Assembly (NCBI RefSeq): GCF_001707885.1
Contig: NZ_MASS01000007.1
Coordinates: 45,603-109,602, forward strand
Length of the DNA stretch: 64,000 bases
Origin: Desulfosporosinus cupriresistens
GTDB lineage: Bacteria; Bacillota; Desulfitobacteriia; Desulfitobacteriales; Desulfitobacteriaceae
Reading direction: 5' to 3'
In this document: positions 36,406 through 45,586 of the stretch, piece by piece
Numbering within the stretch: the stretch's first letter is position 1
How the letters are laid out: every line of letters begins with the position of its first letter
Notes under the pieces: generated by a model
The model's input: only the letters and a program-made list of their open reading frames with translations
Database searches by the model: none
What the model was told of the DNA's origin: nothing
Position numbers and translations under genes: made by a program

Positions 36406-37194
36406 ATGAGAATCAAGCAGATCTTGAGAGGGCTCCTTTTTTATTTGGGCATTTTAGGAATTATAGATACTGTATTACTCCTGCTATTTAATGGGGGAGT
36501 TAATCTGGGAACTATTTTACCTGGGGCTGCGGGAGGCTTATTGCTCTTTTCGTTATTAACCAAATCGTTTTTCCAGAAACTTATACCTGTAGGACTTACA
36601 AGACCATGGTTCTTAAAGATTCGGCAGTGTGTCATTTCCTTAGTCCTGATCGGATTAATTTCATTTCTGGTGGTCGAGGGGGCGATTATTAGAGATTCTC
36701 GCCCAGACCCAGTTGTTGAGGTGAATTATCTGATTATCTTAGGGGCGGGCCTGAATGGCGAACAACTTTCATGGACACTTTGGGAGAGAATGCAAAAAGG
36801 ACTAGAATTCCTAGAGAGGTACCCCCAGGTCCAGGTCGTTCTTTCAGGAGGGCAAGGTCCTGGAGAGAAGATCTCTGAGGCCGAGGGTATGAGACGTTTC
36901 TTGCTGGATCATGGGATTTCAGACGAGCGTATCCTTAAAGAGGATCAATCTACGAGCACGATGGAGAACTTCCGATTTAGTAAAGAGATATTAATCCGGC
37001 AACCGAACTTTCAAAACCTAGAGAGGGTTGCTGTGATTACGAACGACTTCCATCTCTTCCGCTCGAAAATGTTGGCTCAGCGCAATGGATTAAACCCGGT
37101 GGGTATTCCGTCCCCTACCCCGTGGTATATCGTGCCTAATGTTTATTTAAGAGAGTATTTTGCGGTGGTCAAATCCCTGATTTTCGATTGGTGA
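36406..37194 (+). CDS. YdcF-like DUF218 membrane protein
   Basis: This 262-residue protein has about three N-terminal membrane helices (residues about 5-30, 33-55 and 75-98). The DUF218 domain follows: NYLIILGAGLNGEQLSWTLWERMQKGL, VVLSGGQGPGEKISEAEGM, LLDHGISDERILKEDQSTSTMENF and ITNDFHLFRSKMLAQRNG. DUF218 proteins such as SanA/YdcF/ElyC are linked to envelope integrity; the exact activity is unknown. RBS AGGAGGG precedes the ATG at 36406, which is better than the upstream ATG at 36358. Confidence 0.85.
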   Translation: MRIKQILRGLLFYLGILGIIDTVLLLLFNGGVNLGTILPGAAGGLLLFSLLTKSFFQKLIPVGLTRPWFLKIRQCVISLVLIGLISFLVVEGAIIRDSRPDPVVEVNYLIILGAGLNGEQLSWTLWERMQKGLEFLERYPQVQVVLSGGQGPGEKISEAEGMRRFLLDHGISDERILKEDQSTSTMENFRFSKEILIRQPNFQNLERVAVITNDFHLFRSKMLAQRNGLNPVGIPSPTPWYIVPNVYLREYFAVVKSLIFDW

Positions 37195-37271
37195 ATAGAA
37201 GGAATCTCTTGGATTTTACCGAATGGTAAGGAAGGGGTTCTTTAACCAAGTTACAGAAATGAGGGTGCATA

Positions 37272-37808
37272 ATGTCCAATTATATACTGACTTATTCTAA
37301 AATTAAGTTTTACCCATTGGAGCCAGTGAAGGCTGATGTAAACATCGCAGATATCGCCCACTCCTTGTCGCTTATGACAAGAGCTAACGGGCATTTCGAT
37401 CATTTTTTCTCGGTTGCTCAGCACTCAATTAATTGCTATAAGGAGGCCAAAAGCCTAGGGTATTCGGAAAGGGTGCAACTCGGTTGTCTTTTGCATGACG
37501 CAAGTGAAAGCTATATATCAGATATTACAAGACCTGTGAAGCAGAACCTATCCGAATACTGTATTATCGAAGAGAGGCTTCAAGGCATAATTTATGAACG
37601 TTTTGGTTTGGCCGATTTGTCACGGGAAGAACAACGGTTGATCAAAGAGGTTGATGATATCCTGCTGCACTTTGAGTTTGAAGTATTAATGGACCTAGGT
37701 ATTTTAGACATACCTCCATCCAAGTCTATGGAGCATGATTTTTCACAGAAAGAATTCAAGAGTGTTGAGAAAGAATTTTTGACTATCTTCTGTAAATTAG
37801 CAGGCTAG
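37272..37808 (+). CDS. HD-domain phosphohydrolase (YfbR-like)
   Basis: This 178-residue HD-superfamily protein has IADIAHSLSLMTRANGHF, FFSVAQHSINCYKEA (first His), GCLLHDASESYISDITRPVK (HD dyad) and EVDDILLHFEFE (final Asp). The pattern matches small HD hydrolases of the YfbR/5'-nucleotidase type that also occur in phages. It may act on nucleotides; the neighbouring IMP dehydrogenase makes that attractive but unproven. Confidence 0.8.
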   Translation: MSNYILTYSKIKFYPLEPVKADVNIADIAHSLSLMTRANGHFDHFFSVAQHSINCYKEAKSLGYSERVQLGCLLHDASESYISDITRPVKQNLSEYCIIEERLQGIIYERFGLADLSREEQRLIKEVDDILLHFEFEVLMDLGILDIPPSKSMEHDFSQKEFKSVEKEFLTIFCKLAG

Positions 37809-37818
37809 ATAAAATAAA

Positions 37819-37852
<34 letters not shown>

Positions 37853-37866
37853 TGACTCAACGTCAT

Positions 37867-37899
37867 AAGGCTGGAAACAATCCTGTTTTCAGCCTTTTA
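37867..37899 (+). terminator. Terminator after the HD-protein gene (AAGGCTGGAA-type stem)
   Basis: AAGGCTG (37867-37873) pairs with CAGCCTT (37890-37896), extended by GAAA/TTTT pairing inside, and is followed by TTACC. It is related in sequence to the hairpin after hisIE. Confidence 0.75.
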
Positions 37900-38233
37900 C
37901 CATTTTTTGGATTGAATTTGTTTTACATCCAAGAAGGTATAGATTATGATTTAGAGAATAATGAAGGATAGCCAAAATAGAACGGGGGATTTTAGATGAT
38001 TGATCAAGCTTTAAGGGGAAAAAGACCATAGGGTGACGTCAAGGTACTCGGTTTTTTCACTTACCCTTATTTGATCTTAGATGAGTTCGGAAGAATTTTT
38101 GGGAAATTATAAGAATAAAGGCAAATCAAGAATGGGATGAGCAAGAAAATGAGCTTAAAAACATAATAGAATGCTTAATAATTATAAAACCTTATGTATA
38201 ATAAAATTAAAAATGAAGAGCGAGGAAAACAAA
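37900..38233. other. Intergenic region ahead of the IMP dehydrogenase gene
   Basis: No gene or known RNA motif was recognised. An open frame from 38171 runs into the IMP dehydrogenase but lacks support as its N-terminus. Confidence 0.4.
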
Positions 38234-39736
38234 GTGGCTTATTATTTTGAGGATGCTTCTAGAACTCTCAGTGAATACTTACTAATTCCCAATTTAACAA
38301 GAAGGGATTGTATTCCCAGTAATGTCAGTCTGACAACACCTATCGTTAAGTTCGAACGGGGAAAAGAATCCTCTTTGAAATTAAGAATTCCTTTTGTTTC
38401 TGCGATCATGCAATCAGTATCTGACGACAATTTAGCAATTGCTTTGGCAAAGTGCGGTGGTTTATCTTTTATTTTTTCTTCACAATCGATTAACGAACAA
38501 GTGGAGATGATTAAGAAAGTAAAGAAATTCAAAGCAGGTTTTGTAGTCAGTGACGCTAATTTAACTCCTGAACATACTTTGCAAGATGTCATTGCTTTGA
38601 AAAAAAAGACGGGTCATTCCACAATTGCTATTACAGAAGATGGATCTCCTCAGAACAAGTTGATTGGACTTGTGACAACGAGAGATTACAGAATCAGCAG
38701 AGATAATCTGGACAAAAAGATAGTGGAATTCATGACACCATTTTCAGAACTTATAATGGGAAAAGAAGGAATCAGTCTTAGTGAAGCTAATGATTTAATT
38801 TGGCAACATAAACTGAACTGTTTACCAATTATTGACGACAACCAAAACCTTTGTTATTTTGTTTTTAGAAAAGATTATGAGGAACATAAAAATAATCCTC
38901 TGGAATTGTTAGACGCAGACAAGAGATATATAGTTGGAGCCGGAATAAATACCAAGGATTACAAGGAAAGGGTACCTGAATTAGTGAAAGCAGGTGCAGA
39001 TATTCTATGTGTTGATTCTTCGGATGGATATAGTGAGTGGCAGAAGGAGACTATCGAGTTTGTCAAGAAAGAATTTAATGATCGAGTAAAAGTTGGCGGT
39101 GGAAATGTTGTTGATAAAGAAGGTTTTTTGTATTTAGTGGAAGCAGGAGCTGATTTTGTTAAAGTAGGAATCGGTGGGGGGTCAATCTGTGTAACCAGAG
39201 AACAAAAAGGAATTGGGAGAGGTCAGGCCACAGCAGTTATCGAAGTGGCCAAAGCTAGAGATGATTATTACCAAAAGACAGGCAAATATGTCCCTATATG
39301 TTCCGATGGAGGAATCGTGCATGATTATCATACTGTCTTAGCAATGGCTATGGGAGCTGACTTTATTATGATGGGCAGATATTTTGCACGGTTCGATGAA
39401 AGTCCAGGTAAAAAAATAAAACTAGGAAACAATTATGTCAAGGAATATTGGGGTGAAGGCTCAAACAGAGCGCGCAACTGGCAACGGTATGATTTTGGAG
39501 AAGGTTCAAAACTTAGCTTCGAAGAGGGCGTGGATAGTTATGTTCCTTATGCCGGAAGATTAAAGGATAATTTAGATTTGACTTTGAGTAAAATCAAATC
39601 AACAATGTGCAGTTGTGGAGCCATTTCTATTGAAGAATTGCAGAAAACTGCCAGATTGACTCTCGTTTCTTCAACAAGCATTGTTGAAGGCGGGGCACAT
39701 GATGTTATCTTGAAGGAAAACAATTATTTGGTCTAG
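38234..39736 (+). CDS. guaB: IMP dehydrogenase, Tritrichomonas foetus-like type
   Basis: This protein of about 500 residues oxidises IMP to XMP in guanine nucleotide synthesis. It has an N-terminal barrel part ([26 protein letters not shown]), two CBS domains (about residues 95-220), then [39 protein letters not shown], catalytic Cys loop [17 protein letters not shown] and flap-region [13 protein letters not shown]. It reads very close to the protozoan T. foetus enzyme, unlike ordinary bacterial GuaB (about 485 residues). Start choice: GTG at 38234, 7 nt after GAGGA, giving N-terminus [17 protein letters not shown], rather than the ATG at 38171 or 38213. Confidence 0.9.
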   Translation: MAYYFEDASRTLSEYLLIPNLTRRDCIPSNVSLTTPIVKFERGKESSLKLRIPFVSAIMQSVSDDNLAIALAKCGGLSFIFSSQSINEQVEMIKKVKKFKAGFVVSDANLTPEHTLQDVIALKKKTGHSTIAITEDGSPQNKLIGLVTTRDYRISRDNLDKKIVEFMTPFSELIMGKEGISLSEANDLIWQHKLNCLPIIDDNQNLCYFVFRKDYEEHKNNPLELLDADKRYIVGAGINTKDYKERVPELVKAGADILCVDSSDGYSEWQKETIEFVKKEFNDRVKVGGGNVVDKEGFLYLVEAGADFVKVGIGGGSICVTREQKGIGRGQATAVIEVAKARDDYYQKTGKYVPICSDGGIVHDYHTVLAMAMGADFIMMGRYFARFDESPGKKIKLGNNYVKEYWGEGSNRARNWQRYDFGEGSKLSFEEGVDSYVPYAGRLKDNLDLTLSKIKSTMCSCGAISIEELQKTARLTLVSSTSIVEGGAHDVILKENNYLV

Positions 39737-39781
39737 GGATCATTGGATGTCCACTACAAAGAAGAATATTGAGTAAACAAA

Positions 39782-39812
39782 CAAGGCTAGAAGCATGAGG
39801 CTTCTAGCCTTG
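39782..39812. terminator. Hairpin after the IMP dehydrogenase gene (AAGGCTAGAAG-type stem)
   Basis: CAAGGCTAGAAGC (39782-39794) pairs perfectly with GCTTCTAGCCTTG (39800-39812) around ATGAG. No T-run follows, but its position and its similarity to other hairpins in the window suggest a terminator role. Confidence 0.65.
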
Positions 39813-39888
39813 AATGAGATTACTGTAATCGCAACTGGTATAAGGGGAACTGGCTAGATAGCTAATCTAGCTGAAATTGGAGGAGTGT

Positions 39889-40407
39889 ATGAAACTTATT
39901 CTTACCATTATTGGAATTAACGTAGTCTATGTATCTTTATATACGCTACGTATGATTTTTGTTATCAAAGGCCAGAAAATCTTGGCAGCCATTCTTTCCG
40001 TGTTTGAAGTTTTTGTTTACATGTCAGGGTTGGGGATAGTTCTTAAAAACCTAGACAACCCTTGGAATCTAGCAGCCTACTGTGCTGGATTTGGCTTGGG
40101 GGTGTATACAGGTGGACGTATCGAGGAATATCTGGCTTTGGGTTATGTGACGGTCCAGGTTACAGTAGATTGTTTTGAACTCGAACTAACGTCTAAGTTG
40201 CGGGAATATGGGTATGGTGTTACTTCCTGGTTAGCAGATGGTAAGGATGGTCAACGTCTCATGATGCAGGTTTTAGCGAAAAGATGTAATGAACGTAAGT
40301 TAATGGACATCCTTGAGCAACTCTCTCCCAAAGCTTTTGTTATCTCTTATGAACCCAAACATTTAAAAGGTGGATTTTGGATTAAACGAGTAGCTAAGCA
40401 TTTTTAA
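39889..40407 (+). CDS. UPF0316 family membrane protein (DUF2179/DUF5698)
   Basis: This 172-residue protein has three N-terminal membrane helices (about residues 3-22, 32-52 and 60-80, including AAYCAGFGLGVYTGGRIEEYLALG, a UPF0316 hallmark). A C-terminal DUF2179 domain with VTVDCFELELTSKLREYGYGVT and AKRCNERKLMDILEQ follows. The function is unknown in the family. GGAGGAG ahead of the ATG at 39889 sets the start; an in-frame TTG 12 nt earlier is not needed. Confidence 0.88.
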   Translation: MKLILTIIGINVVYVSLYTLRMIFVIKGQKILAAILSVFEVFVYMSGLGIVLKNLDNPWNLAAYCAGFGLGVYTGGRIEEYLALGYVTVQVTVDCFELELTSKLREYGYGVTSWLADGKDGQRLMMQVLAKRCNERKLMDILEQLSPKAFVISYEPKHLKGGFWIKRVAKHF

Positions 40408-40480
40408 GAAAGTTCATTTTCCGTTCCATTTCATTATAAATTCAATTAATTAAAGTAAAAATATCTTTGTTATAAGCGGT

Positions 40481-41773
40481 TTATCGGGCAAGGTCCTGAT
40501 AACCTTGATAAATTAGGTCAAATAGCTGTTTAAGTTCCGGTTCTTCAACACACGAGAAGGCAACGCGCACATCACTTTCCCCTAGTGCTATAACTCCGAC
40601 ACCGTATTGCTCCAGTAGGTGAAGGCGCAAGGCTTCTGCCCTCACTCCTTTGAGTTTAAGACACATGAAGTATCCTGAATTAAAGGGATAGTAGTCCCAG
40701 GCAGCGTTATATTCTCCCTGATCAAGAATCTCTTTAACTTTACAGGCACGTTTCATTAGAATTTCAATTTTTTCTTGTTTTTGTTTGTGGAAGTCTTTGG
40801 ATTTAAGGGCTTCTAATACAAAAGTTTGTGCTGGATGAGAACTGCTAGAAATCGTTCCGCGGATAATACCCAATGTCTTATTTTCTAAGGCATTTAATAT
40901 AGCTGGATATTTGGAGGCGTAGGTAATGAATCCTACACGAAAGCCCCACATGTAGTCCTCTTTCGTAGCGCCATCTACTTTGATAGCTAATATTCTAGGA
41001 TGAATGTTGGCGATCCGGGCAAACAGTGATTCCTTGATAGAGTTCTCATAGAATAACCCAAAATAGGCATCATCGGTAACAACGGCTAGGTTCATGCCTT
41101 GTTGGGCGACTTCTTTTAGTACCTCAACGATCTCCGTAGCTTCTTGTTCAGTTGGTGTATACCCGGTCGGGTTATTTGGAAAATTAAGTAATAGAATTGC
41201 CTTTCCCTGGTCTTTCTGAGATAGTAAGGCTTCCTTCATCCCTACTGTATTATAGTTTCCTTTCTCAGTATAGAAAGGAAACGTTATGCTTTTGCCGCCA
41301 CGACGAACTCCAAAGATAAGATTGTAATTACCCCATAATTTGTCGGGTAAAACCAAAGGGTCATTTTCGTCAAGAAATAGATCGGCAACTATACTTAAAC
41401 CGTGTGTCAAGGCACTAGTAACAATGGGATTGCTAAAGGATTTATCTTTTAAAGACGGACTTTCGTTTAATAGCTTTTCGCGCCAAAGTCGTCTCAGCTC
41501 AGGTTTTCCTGCGGGAGGAGCATAGGGATAAAGATCATTAGGATCGTAATTGGTTAATGTTTTTTGGATTAATGGTAAGAACATTGGTTGATTATGTTCA
41601 GTTGCAATTCCTATCGTCGCATTATAACGGTGAGCCTTTTGTTTAGCTTCCGCAGTTTGAGTCAAGATCCCCTTGGGAAAGTATAAGTTTTTTCCGAGTT
41701 CGGATAATAAGTCATAAACATGGGGATTTTCTTGTTGTATCTGTTGATTTAAATCTTGAGCAAGCTCATGCAT
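40481..41773 (-). CDS. PLP-dependent aminotransferase, class I/II
   Basis: This 430-residue fold-type I enzyme has YPYAPPAGKPELRRLWREKLL, LLLNFPNNPTGYTP (Asn that contacts PLP), VVTDDAYFGLFYE (Asp and Tyr) and KVDGATKEDYMWGFRVGFI (the Schiff-base Lys is probably in this segment), ending with VGVIALGESDVRVAFSCVEE. It resembles aspartate/aromatic aminotransferase relatives, but the donor and acceptor cannot be assigned. It is monocistronic on the minus strand, ahead of the liv genes but separated from them by over 400 nt. Confidence 0.85.
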   Translation of the reverse strand: MHELAQDLNQQIQQENPHVYDLLSELGKNLYFPKGILTQTAEAKQKAHRYNATIGIATEHNQPMFLPLIQKTLTNYDPNDLYPYAPPAGKPELRRLWREKLLNESPSLKDKSFSNPIVTSALTHGLSIVADLFLDENDPLVLPDKLWGNYNLIFGVRRGGKSITFPFYTEKGNYNTVGMKEALLSQKDQGKAILLLNFPNNPTGYTPTEQEATEIVEVLKEVAQQGMNLAVVTDDAYFGLFYENSIKESLFARIANIHPRILAIKVDGATKEDYMWGFRVGFITYASKYPAILNALENKTLGIIRGTISSSSHPAQTFVLEALKSKDFHKQKQEKIEILMKRACKVKEILDQGEYNAAWDYYPFNSGYFMCLKLKGVRAEALRLHLLEQYGVGVIALGESDVRVAFSCVEEPELKQLFDLIYQGYQDLAR

Positions 41774-42003
41774 GGATCTTTCTCCCTTTCTTAGTCCAAC
41801 CTATTTTGCTAAGTTGTCGGCTTTAGTATCTCTATTTAATGAGTGATGACGTTTACAATAATATATGAATTCCAACTTTCTTAATCTAGTATCATTCCCC
41901 TTTTAGTTTATAAAAACTAAGTAACTAAATTCTACACTAAAATGATTATTTCCTCCACTTTTAATCATAAGGTTATTATTTTTGACTGTCTGAGAATGAA
42001 ATT

Positions 42004-42141
42004 TTGGCTTATTCAACAAACGATTTAGAGAGAGCAAGAACTATTATAAACTGTCAAATAATAGATAACGCCGATAAATCTGCAGCGTGTAGACTCATAG
42101 ATGCTATTTCAACGTTTAAAGGTGCGAACAATAAATTGTAG
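42004..42141 (+). CDS. Possible small protein or gene remnant, 45 residues
   Basis: A TTG-initiated frame encodes AYSTNDLERARTIINCQII and then DNADKSAACRLIDAISTFKG and a short tail. Its composition is protein-like and a hairpin follows 9 nt after the stop. No convincing RBS is visible, so it may be the C-terminal remnant of a lost gene. I do not recognise the family. Confidence 0.3.
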   Translation: MAYSTNDLERARTIINCQIIDNADKSAACRLIDAISTFKGANNKL

Positions 42142-42149
42142 GATCACTG

Positions 42150-42186
42150 AATTAGGCCCTGAACTATTACAGTTCAGGGCCTAATT
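42150..42186. terminator. Hairpin downstream of livF
   Basis: AATTAGGCCCTGAACT (42150-42165) pairs perfectly with AGTTCAGGGCCTAATT (42171-42186) around ATTAC. It sits 17 nt beyond the livF stop and could end transcripts from both sides, though the flanking T-runs are weak. Confidence 0.75.
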
Positions 42187-42202
42187 GTCCCGATAATGTG
42201 GT

Positions 42203-42898
42203 TTATACTAATAAATATTTCGACCTGATTTCGTCATTATCAGCTAATTCCTCGACAGTTCCTTCAAAACGAACTTGCCCTCGTTCAAGTACATAACACC
42301 TATTGGCCAATTTCAAGGCGGATTTGAGATTTTGTTCGGCTAAGAGAATAGATATTCCGGTTGAACATAGTTCGAGAATTTGCTCTTCTAATTCTCGAAC
42401 GATTAAAGGCGCCAGTCCTTCAGTTGGCTCGTCCAAAATTAGAAGCTCAGGATTCCCAAGAAGAGCTCTGGCAATACTTAACATTTGTTGCTCTCCACCG
42501 CTTAAGTTTCCACCCCGACGATTGGCGGTTTTTTTAAGTACAGGAAATAATGCATGGACTTTATCCAAATTCCATGTTCCGGTTTTAATCTCGTCTGCAA
42601 TCTCGAGATTTTCACGCACAGACAAGTCTGGAAAAATTCTACGGTTATCAGGAACAAGACTAATCCCGATTTTGACCATTCGTTTGGTAGGGGTTCTTGT
42701 AATGTCCTGCTCTTTAAAAAAGATTTGACCGCTTTTTGGAGGGGTAATACCAATGATACTTTTGAGTGTCGTTGTTTTTCCTACTCCGTTACGACCAAGG
42801 AGAGATACAACTTCTCCTTGATTCACCTTTAAAGATAAACCAAATAAGACATGACTTAAACCGTAATAGGTATGAATGTCTCTAACTTCTAACATCAT
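42203..42898 (-). CDS. livF: Branched-chain amino acid-type ABC transporter ATPase LivF
   Basis: This 231-residue ABC ATPase has Walker A LGRNGVGKTT, Q-loop region SLVPDNRRIFPDLSVRENLE, signature NLSGGEQQM, Walker B LLILDEPTEGLAP and H-loop LAEQN. The EGLAP sequence after Walker B is typical of LivF. It overlaps the livG stop by 4 nt. With LivG it energises LivH/LivM. Substrates in this family range from Leu/Ile/Val to amides and urea. Confidence 0.92.
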   Translation of the reverse strand: MMLEVRDIHTYYGLSHVLFGLSLKVNQGEVVSLLGRNGVGKTTTLKSIIGITPPKSGQIFFKEQDITRTPTKRMVKIGISLVPDNRRIFPDLSVRENLEIADEIKTGTWNLDKVHALFPVLKKTANRRGGNLSGGEQQMLSIARALLGNPELLILDEPTEGLAPLIVRELEEQILELCSTGISILLAEQNLKSALKLANRCYVLERGQVRFEGTVEELADNDEIRSKYLLV

Positions 42899-43632
42899 CC
42901 CGTTTCCCCCAAATAGGCATTTTGTACAGATTTATTGTTTCTGATGTCTTCAGGAAGTCCTTGCGCTATCGTACGACCTTGGTGAAGAACCATGATTTTT
43001 TGAGCAACGTCAAAAACCAAATCCATATCATGTTCAGTAAGCAATATCGTAAGACCTTCCTCCTGAGATAATTTTTTAATAAGATTTACGATTCTGCGTG
43101 TCTCATCGGGTGACATTCCAGCAGTTGGCTCATCTAAAAGAAGAAGATCTGGTTTACTTCCTAAAGCAATCGCTATTTCCAAGACTTTTTGATCTCCATA
43201 AGAAAGAGAATTGCATGAATGGTTTCTAAACTCAACAAGTCCAAAACTTTCCAAAACCCCAAGTGTTTCTTCAACAAGAAGTCTTTTGGCAGGTCTGAAT
43301 AATTTCCTATCCAGGTGATGTTTGGCAATAACAGCAGTTTGGATATTTTCAAAGACTGTAAGACTGGAAAAAATATTTATCAACTGAAATGACCGCCCCA
43401 CTCCTTGGTGACAAATTTTGTGGGGAGCCAAGTTCGTAATTTCCCTGCTTTTGAAACGGACATGACCTGAATCCGCCTGTAGATGCCCAGTTATTAAATT
43501 GAATAAAGTGGATTTGCCGGCGCCATTGGGTCCAATTACCGCCACTACCTCTCCCTTCGGAACAGAAAGGTTGGCATCTGTAATTGCCTGAAACCCATCG
43601 AACGCTTTTCTAAGTTGTTCAACTTGAAGCAT
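42895..43632 (-). CDS. livG: Branched-chain amino acid-type ABC transporter ATPase LivG
   Basis: This 245-residue ABC ATPase has Walker A IGPNGAGKST, KICHQGVGRSFQLINIF (typical LivG sequence), signature SLSYGDQK (a degenerate LSxGxQ as is usual in LivG), Walker B LLLLDEPTAGMSPDE and H-loop LTEHDMD. It precedes and overlaps livF by 4 nt, and follows livM by 15 nt. Confidence 0.92.
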   Translation of the reverse strand: MLQVEQLRKAFDGFQAITDANLSVPKGEVVAVIGPNGAGKSTLFNLITGHLQADSGHVRFKSREITNLAPHKICHQGVGRSFQLINIFSSLTVFENIQTAVIAKHHLDRKLFRPAKRLLVEETLGVLESFGLVEFRNHSCNSLSYGDQKVLEIAIALGSKPDLLLLDEPTAGMSPDETRRIVNLIKKLSQEEGLTILLTEHDMDLVFDVAQKIMVLHQGRTIAQGLPEDIRNNKSVQNAYLGETG

Positions 43633-43647
43633 TCAAATTCTCTCCTT

Positions 43648-44622
43648 TCACACTCCGCCTTTTTTATTATTACTCTTTATTAAATAACCAAGAATACCTT
43701 GAGGAAGGAACAGGACGAGGATGAGTAACAGCACACCAAGGACAAGAAGCCAGTATTCAGTGTAGAGACCAACAAACATTGACAAAACGACTAAAATGAC
43801 AGCGCCTAATGTCGGGCCCATAAATACAGTAAGTCCTCCCATTAAACACATGATTAAAATTTCTGCCGATTTGTTCCAAGAGAGTAGGGAAGGGGCCACA
43901 GATCGTTCGATTAAAACAAATAATACACCGGCAAGTCCTGCAAAGAATCCAGCGATGACAAACGCTGTCAGCCGGTGTCTTTTGACGTGTATTCCTAGAC
44001 TTTCAGAGCGCATGGGATTGTCACGAGTGGCAACTAATGTCAGACCAAAAGGAGATTTGCTAATCAGATAAAGAATTACTAGAGATATGCATAGAACAAT
44101 CAGAGTCGTATAGTAGACTGAATTTACAGAAGTAAGAAATTCAGGAACAGGTATAGCATGAATTCCGTTGTCTCCATTCGTCAGCGCATTCCATCGATAA
44201 ATAATAGCCCAAACCAACTGCCCTAAAGCTAACGTAAGCATACCAAAATATAGGCCTCTTAATCGTACGCAAAACCATCCAATCACTAAGGCTATAAGGG
44301 CAGCAACCAGGGGACCCAAGACAACCGCAACAGCAAATGGCCAAGAGGTTTTAGTCATAATAATTGCTACAGTATAGGCACCAACCCCATAGAATACTCC
44401 ATGGTGTAAATGCAAAAGTCCTCCGTACCCTAAAACTAAGTTTAAGCTGGTGGCAAGTAAGGCTGTTGTAAAAACAGTTGCTAGCAAGTAAACATAATAT
44501 TGGGAGATCAGAGTCGGCATCGCTAAAAGTATCAGAGTCCCAGTGGCTGACAACCCCAAGCCGAGATAGGCTCTGAACTTTCCCTGTGGAATCTTTAAGG
44601 TACTTGAGTTATTCGCTGACAT
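43648..44622 (-). CDS. livM: Branched-chain amino acid-type ABC transporter permease LivM
   Basis: This 324-residue permease has about eight to nine hydrophobic helices. It includes LNLVLGYGGLLHLHHGVFYGVGAYTV (LivM-like conserved block), GWFCVRLRGLYFGMLTLALGQLVW and the coupling region RDNPMRSESLGIHVKRHRLTAFVIAGFFAGLAGVL. It forms the membrane pore with LivH. It is third in transcription order after livK and livH. Confidence 0.92.
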   Translation of the reverse strand: MSANNSSTLKIPQGKFRAYLGLGLSATGTLILLAMPTLISQYYVYLLATVFTTALLATSLNLVLGYGGLLHLHHGVFYGVGAYTVAIIMTKTSWPFAVAVVLGPLVAALIALVIGWFCVRLRGLYFGMLTLALGQLVWAIIYRWNALTNGDNGIHAIPVPEFLTSVNSVYYTTLIVLCISLVILYLISKSPFGLTLVATRDNPMRSESLGIHVKRHRLTAFVIAGFFAGLAGVLFVLIERSVAPSLLSWNKSAEILIMCLMGGLTVFMGPTLGAVILVVLSMFVGLYTEYWLLVLGVLLLILVLFLPQGILGYLIKSNNKKGGV

Positions 44623-44638
44623 AAATGTTTTCCTTTCT

Positions 44639-45517
44639 CTACCATGCAGATTTTAACAAACCAGAAGGTTTTAAAATTAGAAGAACACCCGCTATGACAT
44701 AAGGAATAATGATGGCAACGCCTGGGATGAACAATATCCCAAATGCTTCCCCAACCCCCATAATAATAGAACTAATGAGTGCTCCCCATACATTGCCTAA
44801 TCCACCTATGACTACGATTAGGAAAGCATAAATTATAATATTTGCATCCATACCCATCGAGATAGTAGTCGTTGGCGCTATCAAAGCCCCTCCCAGTCCT
44901 GCAAGCCATCCGCCCATCGCGAAAACTAGAGCAAACACTCGAGTGCTGTCAATACCTAATATATCAACCATCTCTCGGTCAGTAGCCGTTGCTCGGCATA
45001 TCTTGCCAAGATGAGTTTTGGATAAAAAAAGCCATAAACCAAGGGCAACCATCGGGCCTACTATAAGAAGGAAGGCATTATACGACGGAAGGGACGCTCC
45101 CCAAAGATTAAAGGAACCCCTTAAAATCGTAGGAATATTCATAGATTTAAATTCTGTTCCCCAAATTATTTTGACAAGGTCCCCCGCGATAAGTACTAGG
45201 GAATAAGTCAAGAGCATTTGCATTAAATGTTCTTGGTTATAGATAAATCTAAGCAACCCGCGTTCGATTACAAGACTAATTAACATTACCGCGATAGGGG
45301 CAACCAACAGGGCTAACCAAAACCCATTTGGGCCTTGGCCAAAAAATATTGAGATTGAGTAAGCAATAAAAGCCCCTAACATATAAAGTGATCCATGGGC
45401 AAAATTCGTAATTCTTAAGACTCCAAATATGAGAGTTAACCCTGCCGACACGATAAAGAAAATCATTCCCCTGCTTAATCCTATAAAAAGCTGGCTGGCG
45501 AGTGTTGCGAAGTCCAT
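44639..45517 (-). CDS. livH: Branched-chain amino acid-type ABC transporter permease LivH
   Basis: This 292-residue permease has GLSRGMIFFIVSAGLTLIFGVLRITNFAHGSLYMLGAF (LivH hallmark, with NFAHG), CRATATDREMVDILGIDSTRVFALVFAMGGWLAGLGGAL (coupling loop) and IIYAFLIVVIGGLGNVWGALI. It pairs with LivM. The GGGGGATG-like RBS lies about 7 nt upstream. It is 16 nt upstream of livM and 69 nt downstream of livK. Confidence 0.92.
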   Translation of the reverse strand: MDFATLASQLFIGLSRGMIFFIVSAGLTLIFGVLRITNFAHGSLYMLGAFIAYSISIFFGQGPNGFWLALLVAPIAVMLISLVIERGLLRFIYNQEHLMQMLLTYSLVLIAGDLVKIIWGTEFKSMNIPTILRGSFNLWGASLPSYNAFLLIVGPMVALGLWLFLSKTHLGKICRATATDREMVDILGIDSTRVFALVFAMGGWLAGLGGALIAPTTTISMGMDANIIIYAFLIVVIGGLGNVWGALISSIIMGVGEAFGILFIPGVAIIIPYVIAGVLLILKPSGLLKSAW

Positions 45518-45586
45518 GTGTCATCCCCCTGTCGTGTAAGATTACGTAAATGGGCGGTACCTGGCGGCCCGCCCATTAATCTTTTG

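Larger units (their letters stand above)
41774..42203. other. Intergenic region with a possible small ORF and a terminator
   Basis: This holds the promoter side of the aminotransferase gene, an AT-rich stretch, a possible 45-residue frame at 42004-42141 and a perfect hairpin at 42150-42186. Nothing else was recognised. Confidence 0.5.
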
